DNA from: Dryocola sp051297175
Lineage (GTDB): Bacteria > Pseudomonadota > Gammaproteobacteria > Enterobacterales > Enterobacteriaceae
Assembly (NCBI RefSeq): GCF_051297175.1
Contig: NZ_JBINNY010000001.1
Location: 3,038,001-3,102,000 of the forward strand
Direction of reading: 5' to 3'
Length of the DNA: 64,000 bases
This document shows positions 9,442 through 18,764 of the stretch, one piece after another (position 1 is the stretch's first letter; each line of letters starts with the position of its first letter). The notes beneath the pieces were generated by a model. The model was not told the DNA's origin. It did not search any database and saw only the letters and a program-made list of their open reading frames with translations. The position numbers were made by a program, and so were the translations under genes.

Positions 9442-9612
9442 TTATTTAGCGATAACTTTACGGCCGCGGTAGTAACCATCGGCAGTGATGTGGTGACGCA
9501 GATGAGTTTCGCCAGAAACTTTGTCCACGGACAGGGTGGTGGTGGTCAGCGCGTCATGGGAACGACGCATGCCACGTTTGGAACGGGTTGGTTTATTCTG
9601 TTGTACGGCCAT
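9442..9612 (-). CDS. rpmF: 50S ribosomal protein L32
   Basis: 56 codons starting MAVQQNKPTRSKRGMRRSHD and ending GRKVIAK, too short for routine ORF listing but an unmistakable L32. It is one residue shorter than E. coli L32 because of a deletion in a threonine-rich stretch after ALT. The protein is small and basic. It follows yceD by 16 bp and precedes plsX by 66 bp, the conserved yceD-rpmF-plsX arrangement linking ribosome and membrane lipid synthesis. Confidence 0.97.
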   Translation of the reverse strand: MAVQQNKPTRSKRGMRRSHDALTTTTLSVDKVSGETHLRHHITADGYYRGRKVIAK

Positions 9613-9628
9613 GGACCTTACTCCTCAA

Positions 9629-10150
9629 TTACTTACGCTTTAAACTGGCTAATACGGCAAATGGATTTGGTTTCTCCGCCTCTTCAGGCAGTTTGCCAAA
9701 GACCATGTCCGCCTCGGACACTTCACAGTGTTCAGAATCATGCACCGGAACGACTGGCAAGGAGAGGATGATTTCATCTTCAACCAACGCCAGAAGATCG
9801 ATTTCGCCAAATTCGTTAACCTGAACCGGCTCATACGCTTCCGGGAGTGCTTCAGCCTGCTCGTCTTTGACGATCGGGCTAAAACAATACTGTGTGTAGA
9901 CATGATGAGCAAACGGCTTCCCGCAACGCTGACATGAGAGAGTTACCGCAACCTTCGCATCACCGGTTAAAACCGCGAGTCGTTGATCGTCGATAGCAAA
10001 CCGCATATCGCATTCCACATCACTGTCCACACTGACCACAAATTCGGCGACGCGCTCAACCTGTTCCGGGGTATAAATACCCTGGTAATCAAGGCGTTTT
10101 TGAGCCGTACGAACCGGATCGAGAGTCAGGGGTAATTTTACCTTTTGCAT
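9629..10150 (-). CDS. yceD: 23S rRNA accumulation protein YceD (DUF177)
   Basis: 173 residues, the same size as E. coli YceD. DUF177 proteins are needed for normal 23S rRNA accumulation in bacteria and plastids; the mechanism is not known. Two cysteines (SCQRCGKPF) resemble half of a zinc site, and there is an acidic middle segment. It is the first gene of the rpmF-plsX-fab cluster, divergent from yceF across a 142-bp gap that should hold both promoters. Confidence 0.94.
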   Translation of the reverse strand: MQKVKLPLTLDPVRTAQKRLDYQGIYTPEQVERVAEFVVSVDSDVECDMRFAIDDQRLAVLTGDAKVAVTLSCQRCGKPFAHHVYTQYCFSPIVKDEQAEALPEAYEPVQVNEFGEIDLLALVEDEIILSLPVVPVHDSEHCEVSEADMVFGKLPEEAEKPNPFAVLASLKRK

Positions 10151-10292
10151 AGGGCGCGCATATTAACTTTGTAACGTCATAGAGTCAAAGAAAAAGGCCT
10201 CGAAACAGCGCCTTTCGCCATTTATTCGCACACATTGCGGTGGCACAGTTTAAAATGCCTTTATCCAATTCGCTATCTTTAATGAAAAAAAT

Positions 10293-10880
10293 ATGAAATC
10301 AATTGTGCTTGCTTCTACCTCGCCCTTTCGCCGCCAGCTGCTGGAAAAGCTGGGCTTGCCTTTTATTACCGCATCTCCAGAGACAGACGAGACGGCAAGG
10401 CCTGCGGAGTCTGCGCGCGAACTTGTTACTCGTCTGGCACAGGCTAAAGCTCAGGCTCTGAAAGCTATCTATCCTGCCCACCTTATTATCGGTTCAGATC
10501 AGGTTTGCGTTTTAAATAATCAGATAACCGGTAAACCGCACACCGAAGAAAATGCCGTACAGCAGCTTCTACTCGCTCGTAACAGCATTGTGACGTTCTA
10601 CACGGGCCTTGCGTTGTACAATTCTGAGAACGGCCATCTGCAAACGGCCTGTGAGCCGTTTGACGTTCATTTCCGCCATCTTAGCGAAGATGAGATTCGA
10701 AATTATGTCCGTAAAGAGCAGCCGCTTCAGTGCGCAGGCAGTTTTAAAAGCGAAGGGCTGGGCATAACGCTGTTTGAAAGGCTAGAGGGGCGCGATCCCA
10801 ACACGCTGGTTGGTTTACCGCTTATTGCCTTATGTGAAATGTTGCGAAACGAAGGGGTAAACCCGCTGCAAGATTTATAG
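10293..10880 (+). CDS. yceF: 7-methyl-GTP pyrophosphatase YceF (Maf family)
   Basis: 195 residues (194 in E. coli). Maf proteins hydrolyse non-canonical nucleoside triphosphates; the YceF subgroup prefers m7GTP. The N-terminal LASTSPFRRQLLEKLGL motif, the IIGSDQV catalytic aspartate region, and the KSEGLGITLFERLEG and DPNTLVGLP segments are intact. It converges with rluC across a short gap occupied by a REP-like palindrome. Confidence 0.95.
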   Translation: MKSIVLASTSPFRRQLLEKLGLPFITASPETDETARPAESARELVTRLAQAKAQALKAIYPAHLIIGSDQVCVLNNQITGKPHTEENAVQQLLLARNSIVTFYTGLALYNSENGHLQTACEPFDVHFRHLSEDEIRNYVRKEQPLQCAGSFKSEGLGITLFERLEGRDPNTLVGLPLIALCEMLRNEGVNPLQDL

Positions 10881-10906
10881 GGCGGATAAGCGAAGCGCCA
10901 TCCGCC
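10881..10906. repeat. REP-like palindrome between yceF and rluC
   Basis: GGCGGATaagcgaagcgccATCCGCC, a short palindrome of the same design as the other REP-like elements in the window, though with CGGAT in place of TGGAT. It lies between converging genes, just past the yceF stop, and there is no T-run. Confidence 0.7.
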
Positions 10907-10916
10907 GAAACTTCTG

Positions 10917-11876
10917 CTAGTTCTGGTGCGAGTTACGCAAAACGTTAAGACAGCGCTTTAGCTGATCGTCGAGTGGCGCTTCAACACGCATAATTTCACC
11001 GGTATTGGGATGCGTAAAACGCAGAGCGGCGGCATGCAGAAACAGGCGATTAAGACCGGTGCCCGACAGCTGCTTATCGAACTCTCGGTCACCGTAGCGA
11101 TCGTCAAAGGCGATTGGATGGCCCGCATGAAGCGTATGTACGCGAATCTGGTGCGTACGGCCAGTTACAGGGCTACAGCGAACCAGGGTGGCGAACGTAT
11201 AGCGCTCTTCGACTTTAAAGCGGGTTTCGGAGGCCTTGCCTTCGCTATTCACTCGCACGATACGCTCGCCGCTTTGCAGAATATTTTTCAGCAGCGGTGC
11301 CTGCACCACCTTCATATGCGACTGCCACTGCCCGCGCACCAGGGCGAGATAATCTTTCTGCATGCCTTTTTCGCGCAGCTGTTCATGCAGCGAACGCAGC
11401 GCGGAGCGCTTTTTAGCCACCAGCAAAATACCTGACGTATCGCGGTCAAGGCGATGAACCAGTTCCAGGAATCGGGCGTCCGGGCGTAACGCGCGCAGGC
11501 CTTCAATGACCCCGAAGCTCAGACCGCTGCCGCCGTGAACTGCCGTACCCGACGGTTTATTCAAAACGAGGATATGATCGTCTTCATAAAGGATGGCATC
11601 AGCGAGCGCGGCGACCTTTTGCAGGTGCGGTGAAACCGGCGCGTCTTCACGTTCGGCCACTCTGACCGGCGGGATCCTGACCTCATCGCCATCTTCGAGC
11701 TTGTACTCGGGTTTCACGCGCTTTTTATTAACGCGAACTTCACCTTTACGCAAAATGCGATAAATCATGCTTTTCGGCACGCCCTTCAAGCGGGAGAGCA
11801 GAAAATTGTCGATACGTTGCCCGGCCTCATCGGCGGAAATAGCAACGATTTTTACGGAAGGAGTCTCTGTTTTCAT
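10917..11876 (-). CDS. rluC: 23S rRNA pseudouridine(955/2504/2580) synthase RluC
   Basis: 319 residues from the ATG at 11876 (MKTETPSVK), equal to E. coli; the upstream in-frame ATG at 11918 would add 14 unlike residues. An N-terminal S4 RNA-binding domain (about residues 20-80) is followed by the pseudouridine synthase domain. The catalytic aspartate lies in HRLDRDTSG, with GRTHQIRVH near the C-terminal part. It is divergent from rne, as in E. coli. Confidence 0.97.
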   Translation of the reverse strand: MKTETPSVKIVAISADEAGQRIDNFLLSRLKGVPKSMIYRILRKGEVRVNKKRVKPEYKLEDGDEVRIPPVRVAEREDAPVSPHLQKVAALADAILYEDDHILVLNKPSGTAVHGGSGLSFGVIEGLRALRPDARFLELVHRLDRDTSGILLVAKKRSALRSLHEQLREKGMQKDYLALVRGQWQSHMKVVQAPLLKNILQSGERIVRVNSEGKASETRFKVEERYTFATLVRCSPVTGRTHQIRVHTLHAGHPIAFDDRYGDREFDKQLSGTGLNRLFLHAAALRFTHPNTGEIMRVEAPLDDQLKRCLNVLRNSHQN

Positions 11877-12059
11877 GGTCGGCGATTCTAAATAGCGTAC
11901 GCGCATAGCGCCACTCATTTTTATGTGCTTAACTGAGAATCTGCCTCATTTGCAGCGATATAACCCGCCTTTTTATGTTTTCTGTTCTGAACGGACAAAA
12001 CGTGAGTTATAAATCTGCAAGAAACGAGACATCAAAGGCAAAAGTCATCTTGCTATAAT

Positions 12060-12448
12060 AAGGTTAGCAATGGAATAATGTTGCGGTTTTCCGTGTTGAT
12101 ACTTGTTAGAACAAGAGATTTTGCGGAATGACCATTTTTGTCTGCACGTTCATCAACGCAGCAATGGCGTAAGACGTATTGAACTTTCAGGCAGTTAGCG
12201 GGCTGCGGGTTGCAGCCTGACCGGTAAAATGGAACCTACACTTGCGAAACTTTTCCAAGGCTTGTTCCCACGATAATTGCGCTGTATTTCCGTATGAAAT
12301 ACAGGCTACCGACACTTTGCGCCTCTCAGCAAGCGACAACCGTGAGGTTGGCGACTGTGCGATCAGTCACGAGGCCATCGGTTCATTCCCGGTCAGCGTC
12401 ACCATGCCCGTAGCTAATCACCAATGTAAGAATAATGAGTAAGTTACG
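12060..12448 (+). promoter_or_regulatory. rne leader / 5' UTR region with hairpins
   Basis: The 572 bp between rluC and rne contain no plausible gene. In E. coli a roughly 360-nt rne leader with hairpins mediates autoregulation of rne mRNA decay by RNase E. Here the corresponding stretch has GGCTGC-GGGTT-GCAGCC (12201-12217) and CAACC-GTGA-GGTTG (12337-12350), consistent with such a structured leader. The rest (11877-12059) is AT-rich and should hold the divergent promoters; no exact -35/-10 pair is claimed. Confidence 0.65.
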
Positions 12449-15400
12449 ATGAAAAGAATGCTAATTAACGCGACTCAGCAAGAAGAGTTGCGTGTCGCCC
12501 TTGTAGATGGGCAGCGCCTGTACGACCTGGATATTGAAAGCCCAGGACACGAACAGAAAAAAGCCAACATCTATAAAGGAAAAATCACCCGTATTGAACC
12601 AAGTCTTGAAGCGGCATTTGTAGATTACGGCGCGGAACGTCATGGTTTCCTCCCTCTTAAAGAAATTGCCCGCGAATATTTCCCGTCTAATTATTCATCA
12701 CATGGTCGTCCGAACATCAAAGATGTTTTGCGCGAAGGCCAGGAAGTGATCGTCCAGATCGATAAAGAAGAACGTGGTAATAAAGGCGCAGCCTTAACTA
12801 CCTTTATCAGCCTGGCAGGCAGCTATCTGGTACTGATGCCGAACAACCCTCGCGCCGGTGGTATTTCACGCCGTATCGAAGGCGACGACCGTACCGAACT
12901 GAAAGAAGCCTTGTCTTCTCTGGAGCTCCCTGACGGCATGGGTCTGATTGTACGTACTGCCGGCGTGGGTAAATCCGCCGAAGCGCTGCAATGGGATTTA
13001 AGCTTCCGTCTTAAGCATTGGGAAGCCATACAGAAAGCCGCAGAGAACCGCCCTGCTCCGTTCCTGATTCATCAGGAAAGCAACGTTATCGTTCGCGCCT
13101 TCCGCGACTATCTGCGCCAGGACATCGGTGAAATCCTCATCGACAACCCGAAAGTGCTCGAGCTTGCTCGCCAGCATATCGGCGCGCTGGGTCGTCCAGA
13201 CTTCAGCAGCAAAATTAAGCTTTACACCGGTGAAATCCCGCTGTTCAGCCATTACCAGATTGAGTCACAGATTGAATCCGCTTTCCAGCGTGAAGTCCGT
13301 CTGCCGTCAGGTGGTTCCATCGTTATTGACACCACCGAAGCCCTTACCGCTATCGACATCAACTCCGCTCGCGCAACGCGCGGTGGCGACATCGAAGAAA
13401 CTGCGTTCAACACCAACCTTGAAGCGGCCGATGAAATTGCCCGCCAGCTGCGTCTTCGCGACCTCGGCGGCCTGATCGTTATCGACTTCATCGATATGAC
13501 CCCGGTACGCCACCAGCGCGCGGTTGAAAACCGTCTGCGTGAAGCCGTTCGCCAGGATCGCGCGCGTATCCAGATCAGCCATATTTCACGCTTCGGCCTG
13601 CTGGAAATGTCCCGCCAGCGTCTTTCCCCTTCTCTGGGCGAATCAAGCCACCACGTCTGCCCACGCTGTAGCGGCACCGGCACCATTCGCGACAACGAAT
13701 CCATGGCGCTTTCTATTCTGCGTCTGATCGAAGAAGAAGCGCTGAAAGAGAATACTCAGGAAGTTCACGCGATCGTTCCTGTGCCAATTGCCTCTTACCT
13801 GCTGAACGAAAAACGCGATGCGGTAAGCGCGATTGAAACTCGTCAGGGCGGCGTGAAGGCCATCATCGTGCCAAACGACCAAATGGAAACGCCGCACTAC
13901 TCCGTTCTGCGCGTGCGCAAAGGCGAAGAAACTAAAACTCTGAGCTACATGCTGCCTAAGCTGCATGAAGAAGAGATGGCGATGCCATCTGATGAAGAAT
14001 ATGCCGAACGCAAGCGCCCTGAGCAGCCTGCGCTGGCTGCCTTCGTGATGCCAGATGCGCCCCCTGCTCCGCAAGAAGCAGTTGCACCTGTTGCAACGCC
14101 AGTTGCTGCCGCGAAGCCTGCCGTAACGGCGCAGCCGAAAGCCCCTGAACAGCCAGGCCTTGTCAGCCGCTTCTTCAACGCGCTGAAAAACCTCTTTGCC
14201 GGTGAAACTCCAGTCGAAAGCAAAGAAGTTAAAGAAGAGAAGCCTGCTGAAGCCGACACTCAACGTCAGGGTCAGGAGCGCCGTAATAACCGTCGTCAAA
14301 ACAACCGCCGTGACCGTGGCGAGCGTGGCGATCGTAACAACCGCGACCGCGACAGCCGTAACGAAAACCGCGAAAGCCGTGAAGGCCGTGAAACCCGCGA
14401 GCCGCGCGAAAATCGTGACGAAAACCGTCGCAACCGTCGTCAGGGCCAACAGCAGACTGCGGAAGTGCGTGAAGCACGTCCGAGCGTTGCAGAAGAAGTT
14501 GAAAAACCGAAGGCCCGCGACGAACAGCAGCCACGCCGTGACCGTAACCGTCGCCGCAGCGATGACAAGCGTCAGGCGCAGCAGGAAGTTAAAGCGCTGC
14601 AGCGTGATGAAGTCGTTGAGGTTGAAGCGGAGCAGGAAGAACGCGTTCAGGTTATGCCGCGCCGTAAACAGCGTCAGCTAAACCAGAAAGTGCGTTTCGA
14701 ATCTGCTGAAGATATCGCAGCAGCACAGGCAGCCGCCGCAACCGCGCAGGAAGAAGCGCCAGCACAGGCAGCCATCGCTCCTCATAAAGAAGTCGCTACC
14801 ATTCCACTGCCTGCGGTTGTTGAAGCCCCGGCAGAGCATGAAGATAACGGCGATTCCCGTAACGATGCCAACGGTATGCCGCGTCGCTCCCGTCGTTCCC
14901 CGCGCCACCTGCGCGTGAGCGGCCAGCGTCGTCGTCGTTATCGTGACGAGCGTTATCCGGCACAGTCTCCTATGCCGCTGACCGTCGCCTGTGCATCTCC
15001 AGAACTGGCTTCCGGTAAAGCCTGGATCAGCTACCCTATCGCCCGTCAGGACGTGCCGGTACACGAAGAAATTCAGCAGAACGTTGTTGAAGATGCACCA
15101 GTTACAGCGGAAGTTCAGCCAGCGGCAGCCGTTGCGGTAGCAGAACCCGTTGTTCAGGAAGCAATCGTAGCTGAGCCTGCTGTGGAAACCACGCACCCAG
15201 AAGTGATTGCCGCGCCGGTTACCGAGCAGCCGCATATCATCGCTGAACAGGATGAAGCCGTCGCCGAGCAGGTCATTGAAGAAGCAACGCCAGCGGCAGA
15301 AGAAGCGCCGCAGGAAGCCAAGGTTGCAGACATCGTGGAAACCGCTCCGGTTGTAGTTGAAGAAACTGCGCCAGAAGCTCCGGTTGCCGCCGTCGAAGAA

Positions 15401-15751
15401 AGCAAATCCGTCGACGCTGCACCTGCGGTGACTGAAGAAGTTCAGCCCCAAGCGCCGGTTGTGGAAGAGACGCCGGTAGCAGAAGAACCAGCCCCAGCCG
15501 TAGAGCCAGCGCCGGTTGTCGCAGAGCCTGCACCAGCCGCTCCGGCAGTTCCGGTAGTTGCTGAACACAGCGTGAAGCACGCCGCTGCGCCAATGACTCG
15601 TGCCCCGGCGCCTGAGTATACGCCAGAGACGGCTCGCGAGAGCAGCTGGGTTCGCCCTGACTTTGAGTTTAGCGGCCGCGGTTCAGCGGGCGGCCATAGC
15701 GCAACGCATCAGGCGACTGCGCCAGCCACTCGCCCACAAAGCGCCGAGTAA
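12449..15751 (+). CDS. rne: ribonuclease E
   Basis: 1100 residues (1061 in E. coli). RNase E is the membrane-bound endonuclease scaffold of the RNA degradosome. The catalytic half shows the S1 domain (about 35-125), the DNase I-like metal site (AIDINSARATRGG and IVIDFIDM, near 303 and 346) and the zinc link CPRCSGTG near 404. The amphipathic membrane segment (LVSRFFNALKNLF) lies near 570-585. The arginine-rich RNA-binding region is followed by a long Pro/Ala/Val/Glu-rich tail, expanded relative to E. coli, and a conserved C-terminal PNPase-binding segment. The ATG has a modest upstream site (AGTAAG). Confidence 0.98.
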   Translation: MKRMLINATQQEELRVALVDGQRLYDLDIESPGHEQKKANIYKGKITRIEPSLEAAFVDYGAERHGFLPLKEIAREYFPSNYSSHGRPNIKDVLREGQEVIVQIDKEERGNKGAALTTFISLAGSYLVLMPNNPRAGGISRRIEGDDRTELKEALSSLELPDGMGLIVRTAGVGKSAEALQWDLSFRLKHWEAIQKAAENRPAPFLIHQESNVIVRAFRDYLRQDIGEILIDNPKVLELARQHIGALGRPDFSSKIKLYTGEIPLFSHYQIESQIESAFQREVRLPSGGSIVIDTTEALTAIDINSARATRGGDIEETAFNTNLEAADEIARQLRLRDLGGLIVIDFIDMTPVRHQRAVENRLREAVRQDRARIQISHISRFGLLEMSRQRLSPSLGESSHHVCPRCSGTGTIRDNESMALSILRLIEEEALKENTQEVHAIVPVPIASYLLNEKRDAVSAIETRQGGVKAIIVPNDQMETPHYSVLRVRKGEETKTLSYMLPKLHEEEMAMPSDEEYAERKRPEQPALAAFVMPDAPPAPQEAVAPVATPVAAAKPAVTAQPKAPEQPGLVSRFFNALKNLFAGETPVESKEVKEEKPAEADTQRQGQERRNNRRQNNRRDRGERGDRNNRDRDSRNENRESREGRETREPRENRDENRRNRRQGQQQTAEVREARPSVAEEVEKPKARDEQQPRRDRNRRRSDDKRQAQQEVKALQRDEVVEVEAEQEERVQVMPRRKQRQLNQKVRFESAEDIAAAQAAAATAQEEAPAQAAIAPHKEVATIPLPAVVEAPAEHEDNGDSRNDANGMPRRSRRSPRHLRVSGQRRRRYRDERYPAQSPMPLTVACASPELASGKAWISYPIARQDVPVHEEIQQNVVEDAPVTAEVQPAAAVAVAEPVVQEAIVAEPAVETTHPEVIAAPVTEQPHIIAEQDEAVAEQVIEEATPAAEEAPQEAKVADIVETAPVVVEETAPEAPVAAVEESKSVDAAPAVTEEVQPQAPVVEETPVAEEPAPAVEPAPVVAEPAPAAPAVPVVAEHSVKHAAAPMTRAPAPEYTPETARESSWVRPDFEFSGRGSAGGHSATHQATAPATRPQSAE

Positions 15752-15770
15752 TTTCAAGCGTTAATGAACA

Positions 15771-15800
15771 AGCCGGTCAGGCAGCTGACCGGCTTTTTTT
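15771..15800 (+). terminator. rho-independent terminator of rne
   Basis: AGCCGGTCAG, a GCAG loop, CTGACCGGCT and a run of seven T residues, starting 20 bp after the rne stop codon. It is a textbook intrinsic terminator. Confidence 0.93.
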
Positions 15801-15880
15801 ATGCGCTTAATTCAGCAAGAACTCATTGTTGTTAAGGATGTCTGCTTTCACCCTCAGGCACGGGATAATTCAACAGGCAA

Positions 15881-15912
15881 AAAAAAGCCCGCTCCGGGGT
15901 GCGGAAGCGGGC
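15881..15912 (-). terminator. rho-independent terminator of the flgKL unit
   Basis: On the minus strand a GCCCGCT...AGCGGGC stem is followed by an uninterrupted T-run, 46 bp beyond the flgL stop. It faces the rne terminator, so the two converging units end back to back. Confidence 0.88.
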
Positions 15913-15957
15913 ACATGATGCGTGTTCAGTTTCAAGACACGCCCAAAAACAAAAGTA

Positions 15958-16926
15958 TTACTTATTCAGTTGGAACAGCGACATGCCCTGCATATCGCTA
16001 AACGCCTTATAGGAAGCCTGTAAAGCCGCCTGCTGCATAACGTATGAGGAAATTGCCGAGTTCCAGTCAACGTTAATCAGGTCGCTCATCTGCTGGGACT
16101 GACCTAACGCGCGGTCGCTGCCCAAATCATCCAGCTGGTCGAGTTCATTGAGCTGGGTTCCCAACTCAGCGCGTACGGAAAGCACGTTGTTGAGTGAGTT
16201 TTTCAGGCCACGGCTGGTTTTGTCGATAACCGCAGCCTGCGCGTCCTTACCTGTTTGATCCAGATTCTCTACTGGCGTATTCAGCGCTTCAATAGCGCTA
16301 TCGAGCATAGCAAAGAGATCTGTCTCAGACTTGGCAGGTGGCGTACCCGGCTCAGGCACCGCATTGCTGGTAATACTGTTAAAAATCTTATCGCCCGTGT
16401 GACCAATAGTCATCGTTCTTGCGGCATCGACAGCCTGGGTAACCGGCTGATCGCCCCCACCATATCCAACGGTGCCGGACGTTTCGGTATACGGCGCTTT
16501 TTCCGTTTTGTAACCGGCAAAGATGTAGCGCCCATTACCGTCCGTGCTGTTGGCCAGGTTCAGGATCTGGTCGCGAATACCTTTGATATCGGTGGCAAGC
16601 GAAGCGCGGTCATCGTCGCTCAAGGTGCCGTTAGCGGCGTAAACAATCTTTTCCTGCGCCGACTGGATGGCGGTAGTCACCTGGCTTAGCACGTTCTCCT
16701 CTAAAGAGATTTTCTGAGTCGCAAAAGTACGTGCCAGTGCATACTGGCTGTTCTGCGCCTGAGCCTGCGACAAAACTACCGCCTGCGAAGCCGCTATCGG
16801 GTCATCCGAAGGCCTGTTCACCCGCTTGCCCGTCGACATTTGCTCGCCGTAACGCAACCATTCGCTCTGCGCGTTCGACACGCCGCGCATGTTCTGGTCA
16901 TACATCATCTGAGTACTGATACGCAT
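15958..16926 (-). CDS. flgL: flagellar hook-filament junction protein FlgL
   Basis: 322 residues (317 in E. coli). FlgL (HAP3) forms the ring joining the hook to the filament and is exported by the flagellar type III apparatus with FlgN as chaperone. The flagellin-like N terminus (MRISTQMMYDQNMRG) and the C-terminal helix ending GMSLFQLNK are typical, with a variable middle. It follows flgK by 16 bp and is probably transcribed from the flgK sigma-28 promoter. Confidence 0.96.
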   Translation of the reverse strand: MRISTQMMYDQNMRGVSNAQSEWLRYGEQMSTGKRVNRPSDDPIAASQAVVLSQAQAQNSQYALARTFATQKISLEENVLSQVTTAIQSAQEKIVYAANGTLSDDDRASLATDIKGIRDQILNLANSTDGNGRYIFAGYKTEKAPYTETSGTVGYGGGDQPVTQAVDAARTMTIGHTGDKIFNSITSNAVPEPGTPPAKSETDLFAMLDSAIEALNTPVENLDQTGKDAQAAVIDKTSRGLKNSLNNVLSVRAELGTQLNELDQLDDLGSDRALGQSQQMSDLINVDWNSAISSYVMQQAALQASYKAFSDMQGMSLFQLNK

Positions 16927-16942
16927 CCGCTCGTTCCCTCAG

Positions 16943-18598
16943 TTATCGAATTGCCAGCAGCGCATCAAACATGCTTGATGCCGTCTGCAGAACCTGAGCG
17001 TTCGCCAGGTAGTATTGTTGGAAGCGCTGCAGGTTACCGTACTCTTCGTCCAGGTTTACCCCGGAGATAGACTGCTGCTGATTGCTCAGTTGGGTAACCA
17101 CGTTGCTCTGCGTCGTGCTGGTAACCTTCAGGCTCGCCGTCTTGTTACCGACATCACTCACCAGGCTTGCATAGGCGTCGTTGAAGGATTTATTGCCCCC
17201 CACTTTTTTTGCACTCTGCAGGTCAAGCAGTGCCTGAGCGTTACGGTTGTCGCTATCGCCCGAGTCCTTCTCGGAGGCCAGCGCCAGCTTGCTTTCATCG
17301 GTGATTGCCACACCCATGTTGACGACGGCGTCCGATACCGGCTTGACGGTAAAGCTGTCGTTTTTCTCCGGTTTTCCGCTCACGTCTAATTTCAGTCCGT
17401 CAAAGTTCAGGCTGGTGTTACCCGCACCGTCAACAACCAGATTCGCCTTGATTTTGGCATTATCAGAAAGACGGGTGACCTGCCAGTCGGTGCCATCGAA
17501 GGACACCTTATAATCGCTGGCCTGCACCGCAGAACTGTCGGTAAGCGTCGGCTTAAGCGTGGCCGAGCCGGTATTCTTACTGTTGCTCAACACGGACGGG
17601 CTGCCGATCTTAAAGAAGTCCGTACCGTCGTCGCCGTTCGCATCAACGCCCTGCTTGTGCTGCTGGTTAAAAGCATCGGCAAAAGAGAGCGCCAGCTGGC
17701 CGAGGCGGTTACGTGCGCTGTCCAAATCCTGCGAGCGGAAGGCTAAAACGCCGCCAAGTGAACCGCTGGTAATCTGGCTTTCCGGAATTTCCGTGGTGCC
17801 GGACACTTTATCGACGTAGGCAACGGTCGTGCGCGAAGGATCTGCGCTGGAAGGCACGGCGGCCAGCTTGTTGGCCGAGCTGCCCTGCACCAGGTTTAAA
17901 CCGTTGGCGATAGAAACGTTATAGGTGCTGCCGTCCTGCACGCTGACCTCAACGCCGACGATCTGGTTAAGCTGGCTAACAAGCTGGTCACGCTGATCGA
18001 GAAGATCGTTTGGCGTCGCGCCCGCGCCCACGCCCGTCAGGCGAGAGATTTGGTCGTTCAGGTTAGCAATCTGCGAGGCGTAGCTATTGATCTGGTCAAC
18101 GCTGCTCTGCACCGAAAGGTTAACCTGCTTATCCTGGTCACGCAGATACTGGTCGGTTACCTTAAACTGGTTAACCAAACCGTCCGCTTTACCGAGCAGA
18201 GCCTGGCGCGCCGCCGGGTCTTCAGAGTTACTGACCAGCGTTTGCAGGCCGGTAAAAAAGCCCTGCAGCGAGGTGGCAAGCGTATTGGTGGTGCCAGAAA
18301 GCATATCGTCGATTTTCGACATCTGCTGATACTGACTGGTCAGGCCGCTGCTTTGCGTTTGCGCCGCGCGAAGCTGGTTGGTGATAAACGCATCATACTC
18401 GCGCTGCACGCCGCTGACGTACACGCCGTTTCCTACCCAGCCGCCGGCACCTAGAGTGCTGTTAGACTGCGACAGCAATGTCGTCTGACGGGTATATCCC
18501 GCGACGTTGTAATTTGAAATGTTGTTACTGACGGTGTTCAGTGCCGACTGGGCAGCACTCAGGCCGCTCATGGCACTGTTAATCAGGCTACTGGACAT
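16943..18598 (-). CDS. flgK: flagellar hook-associated protein FlgK
   Basis: 551 residues (547 in E. coli). FlgK (HAP1) is the first hook-filament junction ring. The N terminus (SSLINSAMSGLSAAQ, then NTVSNNISNYN) has the flagellar rod/hook helix pattern, and the C terminus (YYLANAQVLQTASSMFDALLAI) carries the polymerisation helix. The ATG at 18598 has a nearby AGGAACC site. A 172-bp gap to flgJ contains a sigma-28 promoter and a REP-like palindrome pair, so flgKL can be expressed late, apart from the flgB operon. Confidence 0.96.
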   Translation of the reverse strand: MSSSLINSAMSGLSAAQSALNTVSNNISNYNVAGYTRQTTLLSQSNSTLGAGGWVGNGVYVSGVQREYDAFITNQLRAAQTQSSGLTSQYQQMSKIDDMLSGTTNTLATSLQGFFTGLQTLVSNSEDPAARQALLGKADGLVNQFKVTDQYLRDQDKQVNLSVQSSVDQINSYASQIANLNDQISRLTGVGAGATPNDLLDQRDQLVSQLNQIVGVEVSVQDGSTYNVSIANGLNLVQGSSANKLAAVPSSADPSRTTVAYVDKVSGTTEIPESQITSGSLGGVLAFRSQDLDSARNRLGQLALSFADAFNQQHKQGVDANGDDGTDFFKIGSPSVLSNSKNTGSATLKPTLTDSSAVQASDYKVSFDGTDWQVTRLSDNAKIKANLVVDGAGNTSLNFDGLKLDVSGKPEKNDSFTVKPVSDAVVNMGVAITDESKLALASEKDSGDSDNRNAQALLDLQSAKKVGGNKSFNDAYASLVSDVGNKTASLKVTSTTQSNVVTQLSNQQQSISGVNLDEEYGNLQRFQQYYLANAQVLQTASSMFDALLAIR

Positions 18599-18647
18599 GG
18601 AGGTTCCTTAAGCACGTATGGTCACGGGTCCCGTGGAATCAATTTTG

Positions 18648-18714
18648 TAGGGTGGATAAGCGTTAGCGCTATCCACCTGTCACGTCGGATGGCGCTGACG
18701 CTTCTCCGACCTAC
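18648..18714. repeat. REP-like inverted pair in the flgK leader
   Basis: Two REP-like units lie head to tail: GTAGGGTGGATAAGCG... with its inverted partner, then CGGATGGCGCTGACG...TCCGACCTAC. Both belong to the GTAGGGTGGATAAGCG/GCCATCCACC family found elsewhere in the window. They lie downstream of the predicted sigma-28 promoter at 18738-18764 and upstream of the flgK start at 18598, hence inside the transcribed leader. Confidence 0.85.
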
Positions 18715-18737
18715 GGTAAGCCGCAAATTAATAAGTA

Positions 18738-18764
18738 GTATCGGCAGCGTGGCGCAGGACTTGA
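18738..18764 (-). promoter_or_regulatory. sigma-28 (FliA) promoter of flgKL
   Basis: On the minus strand TCAAGTCC, 11 bp, then GCCGATAC. This fits the FliA consensus (TAAAGTTT-N11-GCCGATAA) with exact spacing and a nearly perfect -10. It overlaps no gene and lies just downstream of the flgJ stop, matching the known class 3 promoter in front of E. coli flgK. Confidence 0.85.

Noticed and set aside
12242..12442. 66-codon ORF upstream of rne
   Set aside because: It lies in the rne leader without a ribosome site and its sequence follows the leader hairpins; no homologous peptide is known to me.
13643..15580. Long open frames antisense to rne (about 268 and 300 codons)
   Set aside because: They mirror the repetitive, GC-rich codon composition of the RNase E tail, have no ribosome sites, and give low-complexity proteins with no family resemblance.
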